Assembly: GCF_010093225.1 (NCBI RefSeq)
Contig: NZ_PDWM01000001.1
Location: 1 to 64,000, forward strand
Origin: Pseudoxanthomonas koreensis
GTDB lineage: Bacteria > Pseudomonadota > Gammaproteobacteria > Xanthomonadales > Xanthomonadaceae
Direction: 5' to 3'
DNA length: 64,000 nt
This document shows, piece after piece, positions 37,505 through 48,360 of this stretch. Within the stretch, counting starts at the first letter, position 1, and every line of letters begins with the position of its first letter. The translations under genes and the position numbers were made by a program. The notes under the pieces were generated by a model. The model had not been told where the DNA came from. It searched no databases and saw only the letters and a program-made list of their open reading frames with translations.

Positions 37505-37536
37505 CGTGATCGCCCGGGGCGCAGCCGCGCCGGGCT

Positions 37537-38736
37537 TCAGCCCGCCTTCGGCAACGCGGCGATCTCGGCCTTCAGCAGTTCGCCGAGCACCTTCACGCCG
37601 GCATCGATCTTCTCGCCCGGCACGGTGACGAAGGACAGGCGCAGGGTATTGGTCTTCGGCTCCACCGCGTAGAACGGCGCGCCGGGGACGAAGGCCACGT
37701 TGCGCTCCACCGCCTTGGCCAGCAGCTTGCCGCTGTCCACGCCCTCGGGCAGGTCGACCCAGATGAACATGCCGCCCGCGGGACGGTTCCAGGTCACCCC
37801 GGCCGGGAATTCGCGCTCCAGCGCGGCCAGCATGTGCCGGCACTGCGCCGCATACAGGGTGCGGATCTCGGGGATGTGGCGGTCGATGAAACCGTCCTGC
37901 ACCGTCTCGTACACGATCCGCTGCGAGAACGACGGCGTATGCAGGTCGGCGGCCTGCTTGGCCTGGATCATCTTCGCCAGCACTTCCTCGGGCGCCACCA
38001 CATAGCCCAGGCGCAGGCCCGGGGCCAGCACCTTGGAGAACGAGCCCATGTAGATCACGCCGTCCGGATTCATCGACAGCAGGCTCGGCAGCGCCTCGCC
38101 GCCGTAGGACAGCTCGCCGTACGGGTCGTCCTCCACCAGCGGCACCCCGGCCGCGTCAGCCAGCGCGACCAGCGCCTTGCGCCGCTCCAGCGGCATGCGC
38201 CGCCCGGTCGGGTTCTGGAAGTTGGGCAGGCAGTACAGGAAGCGGGCGCCCGCCAGCTGCTCGGGGGTCAGCGCGTCGGTGACGATGCCCTGCTCGTCGC
38301 TGGGCAGCGAACCGAACTGCGGCGCGAACAGCGAGAACGCCTGCAGCGCGCCGAGGTAGCTCGGGGTTTCCACCAGCACCTTGCTGCCTTCGTCGATCAG
38401 CACCTTGCCCAGCAGGTCCAGGGCCTGCTGCGAACCGGTGGTGATCAGCACGCGCGAGGCCGGGATCCGCGCACCGCCACGGCTCAGGCGCTCGGCGATC
38501 CACTCGCGCAGCGGCGTGAAGCCTTCGGTCGGGCCGTACTGCAGCGCCGCGTGCGGGGCCTCGCGCAGCACCTTCTCGGTGGCCTGGTGCATGCGCTCGA
38601 CCGGGAAGGTGGCCGGGGACGGCAGGCCGCCGGCGAAGGAAATGACCTCGGGGCGCTCGGTGACCTTGAGGATCTCGCGGATGGCCGAACTGGTGAGCGC
38701 CTGGGCGCGACGGGACAGGGTGTATTGGGTAGTCAT
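37537..38736 (-). CDS. PLP-dependent class I/II aminotransferase (LysN/MocR-like)
   Basis: Fold-type I aminotransferase of 399 aa. The PLP lysine is in MGSFSKVLAPGLRLGY, and EDDPYGELSY holds the PLP-ring aspartate. Such proteins include 2-aminoadipate and branched or aromatic aminotransferases; there is no DNA-binding domain, so it is not a MocR regulator. No ribosome site is visible. TACAAT (38743-38748, minus strand) ends six bases before the ATG at 38736, so the mRNA may be leaderless. Confidence 0.86.
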   Translation of the reverse strand: MTTQYTLSRRAQALTSSAIREILKVTERPEVISFAGGLPSPATFPVERMHQATEKVLREAPHAALQYGPTEGFTPLREWIAERLSRGGARIPASRVLITTGSQQALDLLGKVLIDEGSKVLVETPSYLGALQAFSLFAPQFGSLPSDEQGIVTDALTPEQLAGARFLYCLPNFQNPTGRRMPLERRKALVALADAAGVPLVEDDPYGELSYGGEALPSLLSMNPDGVIYMGSFSKVLAPGLRLGYVVAPEEVLAKMIQAKQAADLHTPSFSQRIVYETVQDGFIDRHIPEIRTLYAAQCRHMLAALEREFPAGVTWNRPAGGMFIWVDLPEGVDSGKLLAKAVERNVAFVPGAPFYAVEPKTNTLRLSFVTVPGEKIDAGVKVLGELLKAEIAALPKAG

Positions 38737-38892
38737 GGGCCCATTGTACCGGCCCGGGCGCAGGCCTGCCCCCGCGCCTCGCGGGCCCGGCCGCACATGG
38801 AAACTTCACGCCGTGGAAACGGTTGTTTAAGCCGCCGGGCCAATAATCGGAACCGTCCACGCGAACGCGCAGCCACCCGAAGGAGGCCAGGC

Positions 38893-39081
38893 ATGTCCTT
38901 CCGCCAGTTCCCCGCCACCGGCAACGATGGCAACCCCTACATCATCATCGAGTTCCACGACGCGCACGGCCCCGACGGCAAGCCGGCGCTGCGCTACGAA
39001 CTGGCCGACGGCCAGCGCCTGCAGCGCCACGACGACCGCTACACCAACGCCGATTCCACCCTGGTCCTGACCGCCGACTGA
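38893..39081 (+). CDS. Conserved small acidic protein
   Basis: Protein of 62 aa, hydrophilic and rich in Asp, with no signal peptide. A perfect AGGAGG (38881-38886) precedes the ATG, which supports expression. I do not recognise the family. A beta-rich pattern (YIIIEF, RYELADGQRLQRHDDRY) is visible. It lies alone between a divergent aminotransferase gene and a convergent tyrA gene. Confidence 0.7.
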   Translation: MSFRQFPATGNDGNPYIIIEFHDAHGPDGKPALRYELADGQRLQRHDDRYTNADSTLVLTAD

Positions 39082-39145
39082 GTAGAGCGGGGCTTGCCCC
39101 GCTGCACACCTGCAAGGCCCCGCAGCCGGGCAAGCCCGGCTCTAC
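39082..39145. repeat. REP doublet, GTAGAGC type
   Basis: Inverted arms at 39082-39102 and 39125-39145, the second copy of the element at 2040-2119 but with a shorter spacer. It starts on the base after the stop of the 62-aa gene and ends three bases before the tyrA stop, between convergent genes. Confidence 0.86.
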
Positions 39146-39147
39146 CC

Positions 39148-40305
39148 TCACGGCCGCTCCAGCACCCGCCCCACCCCGCTGCGGTCGATCGCCTCGGCCG
39201 CCGCGCGCAGCGTGTCCACGTCGGCGCCGGCGTCGAAGCCGATGCGGAAATGCACCTCGCCGGCCGGCGTGCGCGAGGAGTGGATCGAGGACAGGCTGAT
39301 GCCGTGTTCCTCGAACACGTGCAGCAGCGCGCGCAGCGAACCGGCGCGGTCCTCCGGCAGGTGCACGCTCAGGCACCGGGTCTCGGTGAGGTCGGCCAGC
39401 AGGTAGCCGACGCGTTCGAAGGTATAGCTGCCCTCCTCCGCCACCTCGCCCCACTGCGCGCGGTTGGCCGCGAGGAAATGTTCACGGAACTCCACCCGCG
39501 CGCCCTCGTCGCCGCGCGCCACCAGCGCCTGCAGGCGCGCGATCTCCGCGCCCAGCCGTGCCAGCACCTCGCCGCTGTGCGGATTGCCGAACTGGATGTC
39601 CTCGTAGATCTGCGGGTTCAGCGACAGGATCCGCGCGATCACCGCGGTGTCCATCTCGAACGCGGTCGAACGGTACGGCAGCAGCGCTTCCGGCCCTCCC
39701 AGTTCGCCGGCGAAGCTGCGCAGCACCCCCGCCTGGCCCAGGTGCGCGGCATGGACCATCGCCTGGACCACGGCCATGACCCGGTCGTGGTGGGCGGGCG
39801 TGGTGCGCACGTATTCGCCCTGCAGCGCATCGAGCAGCCGCTGCAGCCAGGGCCGCCAGGCGTCGAGGCGTTCCTCGCACACCACCACCACCCGGCCCTT
39901 GAGCGTGGGCGTCTTCAGTGGCGCGGTCATCGGATGCAGGCCGACCACCTCGGCCTGCGATTGCAGCATCGCCGCCACCGGCGCCTGCTTGAGCGAGGTG
40001 ATGTCCAGCCACAGCCGGCCGCGCTCGCGCCCGGCCGACTGCGCCACGTAGTGCGCGATCAGCGCCGCGGTGTGCCGGATCGGCGCGGCGAACACCAGCA
40101 CGTCGGCCTGCCCGAGCAGCGCCTCGGGCGCATCGCTGGCCGGGTCGGCCGGGTCGTGGCCGAGCACGCGCAGGCCCATGCGCTGCTCGAAGAAGCACCG
40201 CAGCCACACCCCGTAGGCGCCGGCGCTGCCGACCAGGCCGATCACCGGTTCGGCCGGCGGCGGCACGGGCGGCGTGGCGTCCTGCAGGCGTGCCGGCGCG
40301 TTCAC
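39148..40305 (-). CDS. tyrA: Prephenate dehydrogenase with ACT domain
   Basis: Protein of 385 aa for tyrosine synthesis, converting prephenate to 4-hydroxyphenylpyruvate. The N-terminal dinucleotide-binding region reads GLVGSAGAYGVW. The helical middle carries LHPM and ...QAMVHAAHLG stretches typical of TyrA. The last ~90 residues (LSVHLPEDRAGSLRALL...) form an ACT regulatory domain, expected to bind tyrosine. It starts at GTG 40305, overlapping the pdxY stop (GTGA), so the two genes are coupled. Confidence 0.9.
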   Translation of the reverse strand: MNAPARLQDATPPVPPPAEPVIGLVGSAGAYGVWLRCFFEQRMGLRVLGHDPADPASDAPEALLGQADVLVFAAPIRHTAALIAHYVAQSAGRERGRLWLDITSLKQAPVAAMLQSQAEVVGLHPMTAPLKTPTLKGRVVVVCEERLDAWRPWLQRLLDALQGEYVRTTPAHHDRVMAVVQAMVHAAHLGQAGVLRSFAGELGGPEALLPYRSTAFEMDTAVIARILSLNPQIYEDIQFGNPHSGEVLARLGAEIARLQALVARGDEGARVEFREHFLAANRAQWGEVAEEGSYTFERVGYLLADLTETRCLSVHLPEDRAGSLRALLHVFEEHGISLSSIHSSRTPAGEVHFRIGFDAGADVDTLRAAAEAIDRSGVGRVLERP

Positions 40306-41210
40306 AGCGCCACCGCCGGGGAACGCGCCGGGCCGTCGGCCAGCGCCGCGGCCGCGGCCGCCTGCACGTCCAGTTCCTCCCAGCCCTGGGCCAAAGTCGA
40401 TTCCAGTGCCGCATGCACCCCCGCCAGGGCGCGCTCGGCGGCGCGCACCGGGGTTTCGCCGCGCAGCAGGAAGGCGGCCAGCAGCGCGCAGAGCACGTCG
40501 CCGGTGCCGGCCACGTCCACCTCCAGCCGCGGCGAGCGCAGGCGCCAGGCGCCGTCGCGCCCCACCAGCAGGGTGACCAGGTCGTCGTCCGTGCCCGCCA
40601 CGCTGTGCGCGAGCACCCACTCGGGGCCGCGTCCAAGCAGGGTGCGTGCCGCCCGCAGCGCATCGGCTTCACGCAGCGCGGGCTGGCCGGCGAGGCGTTC
40701 CAGCTCGAAGGCGTTGGGCGCGGCCATCCACGCCAGCGGCAGCAGGCGCTGCGCGAACACCGCCTCCAGCCCGGGCTCGACGTAGGCCCCGGTGTGGGTG
40801 TCGCCGATCACCGGGTCGAGCAGGTAGCGCGGCGCGGCGCCGGCGCGGTGGTGCGCCTCCAGCCAGTCGGCGAAAGCCTCGCCGTTGGCGACGCTGCCGA
40901 AGTAGCCGGACAGCAGCAGCGGCGCGCGCGCGGTGACCCCGCGTTCGTCCAGCCCGCGCAGCAGGTCGGCCAGCCAGTCGGCCGGCAGCACGCGGCCGCG
41001 CAGGGTCGGATAGAAGGGCGTGTTGCTGAGCAGCGTGGTCGGCACCTCGGCCACGCGCACCCCGAGCATGCGCAGCACCGGCACCGCGGCGCTGTTGCCG
41101 GCATAGCCGTAGGCCAGCTGCGACTGCACCGATACCAGGTCCACCGGCGACGGCCCGCGCGGGCGGTTGCCGCGTTCGTGGACCAGGTGGCTGTGCAGCG
41201 CGTCGCTCAT
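40302..41210 (-). CDS. pdxY: Pyridoxal kinase
   Basis: Ribokinase-family kinase of 302 aa that phosphorylates pyridoxal to PLP. Visible motifs are SVQSQLAYGYAGNSAA near the start, DPVIGDTHTGAYV in the middle and the catalytic GTGD in VAGTGDVLCALL. The stop overlaps the tyrA GTG start. PLP supply fits the several aminotransferases in the window, though that is only context. Confidence 0.9.
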   Translation of the reverse strand: MSDALHSHLVHERGNRPRGPSPVDLVSVQSQLAYGYAGNSAAVPVLRMLGVRVAEVPTTLLSNTPFYPTLRGRVLPADWLADLLRGLDERGVTARAPLLLSGYFGSVANGEAFADWLEAHHRAGAAPRYLLDPVIGDTHTGAYVEPGLEAVFAQRLLPLAWMAAPNAFELERLAGQPALREADALRAARTLLGRGPEWVLAHSVAGTDDDLVTLLVGRDGAWRLRSPRLEVDVAGTGDVLCALLAAFLLRGETPVRAAERALAGVHAALESTLAQGWEELDVQAAAAAALADGPARSPAVAL

Positions 41211-41309
41211 CGGCTCGGCCGTGGGAAAGGGCCCCGCATGCTAGCGCGCGGCCCGTGCGCCGGCGCGCAGCGTTTCAGCTGCAACGGAAATGTGCCGGCC
41301 CCCGCCGGC

Positions 41310-42434
41310 TCAGGACGAGGTCATCCGGCCCCAGAACGACTTCACCCCGTCGAGGAAGGTGGCCGAACGCGGCGAATGCCGGCGCCCCTCCTCGCCGCTG
41401 AAGGTGGCCTCGAACTTCTCCAGCAGCTCGCGCTGCTCGGCGGTGAGGTTGACCGGGGTCTCCACCACCACGCGGCAGTACAGGTCGCCGGCACTGCGGC
41501 TGCGCACCGAGCGCACGCCCTTGCCGCGCAGGCGGAACACCTTGCCGGCCTGGGTCTCGACGGGGATGCGGATCTCGGCCTCGCCGTCGAGCGTGGGCAC
41601 GTTGACGATGTCGCCGAGCGCGGCCTGGGAAATGCGGATCGGCACTTCGCAGTGCAGGTCGTCGCCGTCGCGGCGGAAGATGTCGTGCTCGCGCACGCGG
41701 ACTTCCACGTACAGGTCGCCCGGTGGCGTACCCGGCGGGCCGGCCTCGCCCTCGCCCTGCAGGCGGATGCGGTCGCCGCTGTCCACGCCGGCGGGGATCT
41801 TCACCGACAGGACCTTCTCGTCCTCGATGCGGCCGGCGCCGTGGCATTCCTTGCACGGGTTGCGCACCACCTGGCCGCGGCCGCCGCATTCCGGGCAGGC
41901 CTGCTGCATGGTGAAGATGCCGCGCTGGAAACGGACCTGGCCGCGGCCGTGGCAGGTGTTGCAGGACTCGACCTTGCCGTCCTCCGAACCGCTGCCCTTG
42001 CAGGGGCCGCATTCGGCCAGGGTCGGGATCTCGATCCGCTTCTCGATGCCGGCGACGGCCTCTTCCAGGTCCAGCTCCATCACGTAGCCGATGTCGGCGC
42101 CGCGCCGCGCCGCGCGCGGGCCGCCGGCGCCGCCGAAGATCGAACCGAAGATGTCGCCGAAGATGTCGCCCATGTCCGGCTGCGGCCCGCCGCCACCGCC
42201 CATGCCGTGCTCGAACGCGGCGTGGCCGTGCGCGTCGTAGGCGCGGCGCTTGCCGGAATCGGACAGGACTTCATAGGCCTCCTTGCACTCCTTGAACGCG
42301 GCCTCGGCGGCGGCGTCGCCCGGGTTGCGGTCCGGGTGGTGCTTCATCGCGCAGCGGCGATAGGCCTTCTTCAGTTCGTCGTCGCCGGCATTGCGGGCCA
42401 CGCCCAGCACTTCGTAGTAGTCGCGCTTGCTCAT
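41310..42434 (-). CDS. dnaJ: Chaperone DnaJ
   Basis: Co-chaperone of 374 aa that delivers substrates to DnaK and stimulates its ATPase. It has the J domain with HPD (residues 33-35), a Gly/Phe-rich linker ([14 protein letters not shown]), and four CxxCxGxG zinc motifs: [24 protein letters not shown] and CKECHGAG. The ATG at 42434 is chosen because the J domain starts there; in-frame ATGs further upstream add only 12 residues. It lies downstream of dnaK across a hairpin. Confidence 0.96.
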   Translation of the reverse strand: MSKRDYYEVLGVARNAGDDELKKAYRRCAMKHHPDRNPGDAAAEAAFKECKEAYEVLSDSGKRRAYDAHGHAAFEHGMGGGGGPQPDMGDIFGDIFGSIFGGAGGPRAARRGADIGYVMELDLEEAVAGIEKRIEIPTLAECGPCKGSGSEDGKVESCNTCHGRGQVRFQRGIFTMQQACPECGGRGQVVRNPCKECHGAGRIEDEKVLSVKIPAGVDSGDRIRLQGEGEAGPPGTPPGDLYVEVRVREHDIFRRDGDDLHCEVPIRISQAALGDIVNVPTLDGEAEIRIPVETQAGKVFRLRGKGVRSVRSRSAGDLYCRVVVETPVNLTAEQRELLEKFEATFSGEEGRRHSPRSATFLDGVKSFWGRMTSS

Positions 42435-42474
42435 CGGGCTTTCATCGGGCTGTTTCCATGGGACTTTCATGCGA

Positions 42475-42507
42475 CAGCCCGCGCCACCTGGGGGATGGCG
42501 CGGGCTG
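42475..42507 (-). terminator. Intercistronic hairpin between dnaK and dnaJ
   Basis: An 11-base perfect GC stem (42475-42485 with 42497-42507) and an 11-base loop lie between the two genes. No T-run follows on the minus strand, so it is more likely a partial terminator or mRNA-stabilising structure that sets the DnaK:DnaJ ratio than a full terminator. Confidence 0.5.
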
Positions 42508-42541
42508 CATGGGCCGCCGGCGCCGGGGCGCCGTCGCGGCC

Positions 42542-44470
<1,929 letters not shown>

Positions 44471-44526
44471 TGCGTGTGCTCCCTCGGGAATTTGGCTGGC
44501 CCCCATGACGCCGGGCCCTGTTCGCT

Positions 44527-44554
44527 AGATAGGGTCGCGCCGGCGCCGTTCAAG
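44527..44554 (-). promoter_or_regulatory. Sigma32-like heat-shock promoter of dnaK
   Basis: On the minus strand CTTGAA (44549-44554) and CCCTATCT (44527-44534) are separated by 14 bases, close to the CTTGAA / CCCCATNT consensus of sigma32. The dnaK start is about 57 bases downstream. No CIRCE repeat is present here. Confidence 0.75.
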
Positions 44555-44610
44555 TGGCCGTCGCGGTGGCCAGGCCCGATGCCGGGCCCGGCGCTGTTCA
44601 GGCCGGCGTT

Positions 44611-45117
44611 TCAGTCGTGGCGGGCGACCACCACCAGCGCCGGGCGCAGCAGGCGGTCGTTGAGCAGGTAGCCCTTCTGGAACACCTGCAGCACGCTGCC
44701 CGGCGCGGCCTGGCCCGGATCGGCCTGGCTGATGGCCTGGTGGTGCTCGGGGTCGAACGGCTGGCCGGCCGGGTCGACCACGGCCAGGCCATTGTCGGCG
44801 GCCACCTTCAGCAGCTGGCGATAGGTCAGCTCCAGCCCGTCCTTCAGCGGCCCTTCCTGGGCAGCGGCGGCCGCCAGGCCGGCGTCGAGGCTGTCGAATA
44901 CCGGCAGCATCTCGCCCAGCAGGCGTTCGTTGGCGAAGCGGCGGGCCTGCTCGATGTCGCGGGCCACTCGCTTGCGCTGGTTCTCAAGGTCGGCGCGCTC
45001 GCGCAGCGAATCGGCGCGCAGCTGTTCAAGCTCGCCGCGCAGGGCCTCGATCTCGTCGCGCAGCTGCGCCTCCAGGCTGGCTTCGTCGCCGGGGATCGGG
45101 GTGGGTTCTTCGGTCAT
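44611..45117 (-). CDS. grpE: Nucleotide exchange factor GrpE
   Basis: DnaK nucleotide-exchange factor of 168 aa. It has a long N-terminal coiled coil ([20 protein letters not shown]...), then the GrpE core with [19 protein letters not shown] and the late [19 protein letters not shown]. The ATG at 45117 is the natural start; the longer frame to 45189 lacks homology and contains the heat-shock promoter. Confidence 0.95.
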   Translation of the reverse strand: MTEEPTPIPGDEASLEAQLRDEIEALRGELEQLRADSLRERADLENQRKRVARDIEQARRFANERLLGEMLPVFDSLDAGLAAAAAQEGPLKDGLELTYRQLLKVAADNGLAVVDPAGQPFDPEHHQAISQADPGQAAPGSVLQVFQKGYLLNDRLLRPALVVVARHD

Positions 45118-45163
45118 CAGGTCGGCTCCGTGGCGGCGCTCCCGGCCGCCCATCCCCGACCCA

Positions 45164-45190
45164 ATGGGGATCGCCCCGCAGCGATTCAAG
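45164..45190 (-). promoter_or_regulatory. Sigma32-like heat-shock promoter of grpE
   Basis: On the minus strand CTTGAA (45185-45190) and CCCCAT (45164-45169) are separated by 15 bases, an excellent sigma32 match. It lies in the gap between hrcA and grpE, so grpE can be induced independently of hrcA. Confidence 0.8.
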
Positions 45191-45210
45191 AGCCCCGATC
45201 GGAGAGCGGC

Positions 45211-46263
45211 TCAGCCCTCGCCCGGCGGCTGCAGTGCCGCGCCCAGCACGTCGGCGGCGGCCTGCACCACCGGGATGACCCGGTCATAGGCCATCCGCGT
45301 CGGCCCGATCACGCCGAGCACGCCCAGCACCTGGCCACCGGCGCCGTAGGGCGCGGTGACCAGCGAGACCCCGTCCAGCGGCGCCAGTCCGGTTTCCTCG
45401 CCGATGAAGATGCGCACGCCCGGCGCGCGCTGGGTGCGTTCGAGCAGTTGCAGGATCTCGCGCTTGCGGGCGAAGGCCTCGAACAGCTCGCGCAGCCGCT
45501 CCACGTCGGACAGGTCCTGCAGGCCCATCAGCCGGGTCTGCCCGGCCAGGACCATGTCGTCGCCGGGCGGCTCCAGCGCCTGCTCGGCCAGTTCCACCGA
45601 CTGCGCCAGCAGCTGCTCCATCTCGTCGCGGGCCTGGCGCAGCTCGTGCAGCAGGGTCGCGCGGATCTGCGCCAGCGGGCGCCCGGCGCAGTGCGCGTTG
45701 AGGTAGTTGGCGACCTTCTCCAGCTCGGCCGGTTCGAACGCACGCTGCGGCTCGATCACCCGGTTCTGTACTTCGCCGTCGGCGAACACCACGATCGCCA
45801 GCACGCGGCGCCCGCCCAGCGGCACGAAGTCGATCTGGCGGAAGGCGAACTGGCCGCGCCGCGGCGCACCCACGACGCCGACGAAATGGGTCATCGCCGA
45901 CAGCAGTTCCGACGCATTGCCGAGCAGGGCCTGGGTGCTGCCGGCGCCGGCGGTCAGTTCGGCGCGCAACCGCGCCAGCTCGCGCTCGCCCAGCGACTTC
46001 ACCTGCAGCAGGCTGTCGACGAACACCCGGTAGCCCTGCACGGTCGGCACCCGCCCGGCCGAAGTGTGCGGCGAGCTGAGCAGGCCGCTGTCCTCCAGGT
46101 CGGCGAGGATGTTGCGGATCGTGGCCGGGCTCACGTCCAGGCCGGCATGGCGGGCCAGGGTCTGCGAGCCGACCGGTTCGCCATCGTGGATGTAGCGGCC
46201 GATCAGGGTACGCAGCAACTGGCGGGCGCGGGGGTCGAGCGGCGGCTTCGCGGGCACGGTCAT
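45211..46263 (-). CDS. hrcA: Heat-inducible transcription repressor HrcA
   Basis: Repressor of 350 aa that binds CIRCE operators at heat-shock genes. The N-terminal winged helix reads VGSQTLARHAGLDVSPATIRNILADLEDSGLL, followed by the GAF-like HrcA domain with GRVPTVQGYRVFVDSLL and the late GPTRMAYDRVIPVV. The ATG at 46263 gives the normal start. It heads the chaperone cluster, but no CIRCE repeat was found anywhere in 44471-46480, so its targets probably lie elsewhere, such as groESL. Confidence 0.95.
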   Translation of the reverse strand: MTVPAKPPLDPRARQLLRTLIGRYIHDGEPVGSQTLARHAGLDVSPATIRNILADLEDSGLLSSPHTSAGRVPTVQGYRVFVDSLLQVKSLGERELARLRAELTAGAGSTQALLGNASELLSAMTHFVGVVGAPRRGQFAFRQIDFVPLGGRRVLAIVVFADGEVQNRVIEPQRAFEPAELEKVANYLNAHCAGRPLAQIRATLLHELRQARDEMEQLLAQSVELAEQALEPPGDDMVLAGQTRLMGLQDLSDVERLRELFEAFARKREILQLLERTQRAPGVRIFIGEETGLAPLDGVSLVTAPYGAGGQVLGVLGVIGPTRMAYDRVIPVVQAAADVLGAALQPPGEG

Positions 46264-46348
46264 GCCGAATAGATAGCCATCATGCCGCCGCACCGCAAGC
46301 GCGCGCGTGCAGGCGGCGTACTGCGGTGCGCATGCGGCCCGCCGATCG

Positions 46349-46396
46349 AGCCCCCCTCCGTCGTCCCGGCATGCGCCGGGACGACGGAGGGGGGCT
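46349..46396. repeat. Perfect 22-base inverted repeat between hrcA and recN
   Basis: Arms 46349-46370 and 46375-46396 are exact complements around ATGC (AGCCCCCCTCCGTCGTCCCG... type). The element lies in the 216-base gap between divergent genes. It has no T-run and is unlike the GTAG REP arms, so it is a different repeat or an operator/cruciform. Confidence 0.8.
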
Positions 46397-46467
46397 TCGT
46401 CCTTCCCTAGCCCGTCGCGCGGCATGCGACTACAGCCGCGCAGCATCCACGTGCGCCTCCGCCCTCC

Positions 46468-46473
46468 TACAAT
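46468..46473 (+). promoter_or_regulatory. Possible -10 of a leaderless recN promoter
   Basis: TACAAT ends six bases before the recN ATG, so transcription would start on or next to the start codon. No ribosome-binding site and no clear -35 are seen. Confidence 0.4.
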
Positions 46474-46479
46474 GCGCCC

Positions 46480-48204
46480 ATGCTGACCCACCTCGCCCTG
46501 AAGGACTTCGCCGTCGTCCGCGCCACCGAACTGGAGTTCGGCCCCGGCATGACCGTGATCTCCGGCGAGACCGGTGCCGGCAAGTCGCTGCTGGTGGACG
46601 CACTGGGCTTCCTGTCCGGGCTGCGCGCCGACAGCGGCGTGGTCCGCCACGGCAGCGAGCGCGCCGAACTGGCCGCCGATTTCGACCTGGCCGGCACTCC
46701 GGCCGCGCGCGACTGGCTGCGCGACCATGAACTGGACGAGGACGGCCAGTGCCAGCTGCGCCGGATCCTGCGCGCCGACGGCGGTTCGCGCGCCTGGATC
46801 AACGGCCGCCCGGTGACCCTGGCCCAGCTCGGCGAACTGGCCGGCCTGCTGGTCGAGATCCACGGCCAGCACGAACACCAGTCGCTGCTATCGCGCGCCA
46901 GCCAGCTGGCCCTGCTCGACGGCCACGCCGGCAACGAGGCCGAACGCGCCGCGGTGCGCGCCGCCGCGGCCGCCTGGCAGGCGCTGCTGGCCGAGCGCGA
47001 CGCGCTGCAGGCGCAGGGCGATGTCTCCGACCGGATCGGCTGGCTGCAGCACCAGCTGGCCGAACGGGAACGCGAGGCCCTGGATCCGGCGGCGCTGGAA
47101 CCCCTGGCCGTGGCCCATCGCCGCCAGGCCAATGCCGCCGGCCTGATCGCCGCCTGCGACGACGCCTTCGCCCGCCTCGGCGGCGACGAAGCTCCATCGC
47201 TGGCCCGCCAGCTGCAGCAGGTGCGTGCCGGCCTGGCCCGGGCCGCGGAGCACGAACCGCGCCTGGCCGAAGCCGACGTCCTGCTCGAGGGCGCCGGCGT
47301 GCAGGTCGAAGAAGCGCTGGCTCTGGTCGGCCGCATCCGCGACGACCTGGAACTGGATCCGGCGCGCATGGACGAACTCGAGCGCCGCCTGGGCCGGGTC
47401 CACGACCTGGCCCGCAAGCACCGCCTGGCCCCGGCCGACCTGGCCACCCACCGCGACGGCATCGCCATCGAACTGGAACGCCTGCGCGGTGCCGGCGAAC
47501 GCCTGGACCGGCTCGATGGCGAGATCGCCGACGCCGCGGTCGCCTGGCGCACCGCCGCCGCCGCCCTCAGCGCCACCCGCCTGGCCGCTGGCGAGGCGCT
47601 GTCCACCGCCACCACCGCCCTGATCGACGAACTGGGCATGGGCGGCGGCCGCTTCCTGGTCGAACTGGAACCGGTCGGCGGCGAGCGTCCCGATCCCAAC
47701 GGCGCCGAGCGCGTGGAGTTCCTGGTCGCGGCCAACGCCGGCCAGCCACCACGGCCACTACGCAAGGTCGCCTCCGGCGGCGAACTGTCGCGCATCTCGC
47801 TGGCCATCGAAGTCGCCGCGCTGGGTTCTGACGCGGTGCCGACCATGGTCTTCGACGAGGTCGATTCAGGCATCGGCGGCGCGGTGGCGCAGATCGTCGG
47901 CCGCAAGCTGCGCGCGCTGGGCGGTGCGCGCCAGGTGCTGTGCGTGACGCACCTGCCGCAGGTCGCCGCGCAGGGCCACGCCCACTACCGGGTCAGCAAG
48001 GCGCCGGGGGAGGGCATCACCCGCAGCGCGGTGGAACGGCTCGACGACGCCGGCCGCGAACGCGAACTGGCGCGGATGCTGGGCGGGGTGGAAGTGGGCG
48101 CCGAAGCGCACGCCGCGGCGCGCCGGCTGCTCGACGAGGCGGCCGCCGCCGACGCACCTGCGCCCGCAACGACCCGACGGACGCGGCGCGCAGCCGCAGG
48201 CTGA
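46480..48204 (+). CDS. recN: DNA repair protein RecN
   Basis: SMC-like ATPase of 574 aa acting in double-strand break repair. Walker A GETGAGKS is at 29-36. The central region is a coiled coil, and the C-terminal half holds the ABC signature LRKVASGGELSRISLA, Walker B TMVFDEVDSGIGG and a late VTHLPQVAA. No ribosome site precedes the ATG at 46480; a TACAAT six bases upstream suggests a leaderless mRNA. Confidence 0.94.
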   Translation: MLTHLALKDFAVVRATELEFGPGMTVISGETGAGKSLLVDALGFLSGLRADSGVVRHGSERAELAADFDLAGTPAARDWLRDHELDEDGQCQLRRILRADGGSRAWINGRPVTLAQLGELAGLLVEIHGQHEHQSLLSRASQLALLDGHAGNEAERAAVRAAAAAWQALLAERDALQAQGDVSDRIGWLQHQLAEREREALDPAALEPLAVAHRRQANAAGLIAACDDAFARLGGDEAPSLARQLQQVRAGLARAAEHEPRLAEADVLLEGAGVQVEEALALVGRIRDDLELDPARMDELERRLGRVHDLARKHRLAPADLATHRDGIAIELERLRGAGERLDRLDGEIADAAVAWRTAAAALSATRLAAGEALSTATTALIDELGMGGGRFLVELEPVGGERPDPNGAERVEFLVAANAGQPPRPLRKVASGGELSRISLAIEVAALGSDAVPTMVFDEVDSGIGGAVAQIVGRKLRALGGARQVLCVTHLPQVAAQGHAHYRVSKAPGEGITRSAVERLDDAGRERELARMLGGVEVGAEAHAAARRLLDEAAAADAPAPATTRRTRRAAAG

Positions 48205-48217
48205 ACGTCACGCCCCC

Positions 48218-48346
48218 TGTAGGAGCCCGCATGAGGGCGACCCGATGGCGCGTCCGGAGACAGCGTTCAACGCGGCATCTCCAAGGCGTCGCGTCGAACG
48301 CCGCGTGACCTGCCGCCGCGTGGTCGCCCTCATGCGGGCTCCTACA
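48218..48346. repeat. REP doublet, TGTAGGAGCCCGCATG variant
   Basis: Inverted arms at 48218-48243 and 48322-48346 share the TGTAGGAGCCC head and GGGCGACC tail of the other REP arms but have a GCATGA centre. It lies between the convergent recN and fur genes. Confidence 0.85.
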
Positions 48347-48360
48347 AAAAGCGCCGGCAG

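Noticed and set aside
44471-46480. CIRCE operator for HrcA
   Set aside because: Neither TTAGCACTC nor GAGTGCTAA, nor a close variant in inverted arrangement, was found.
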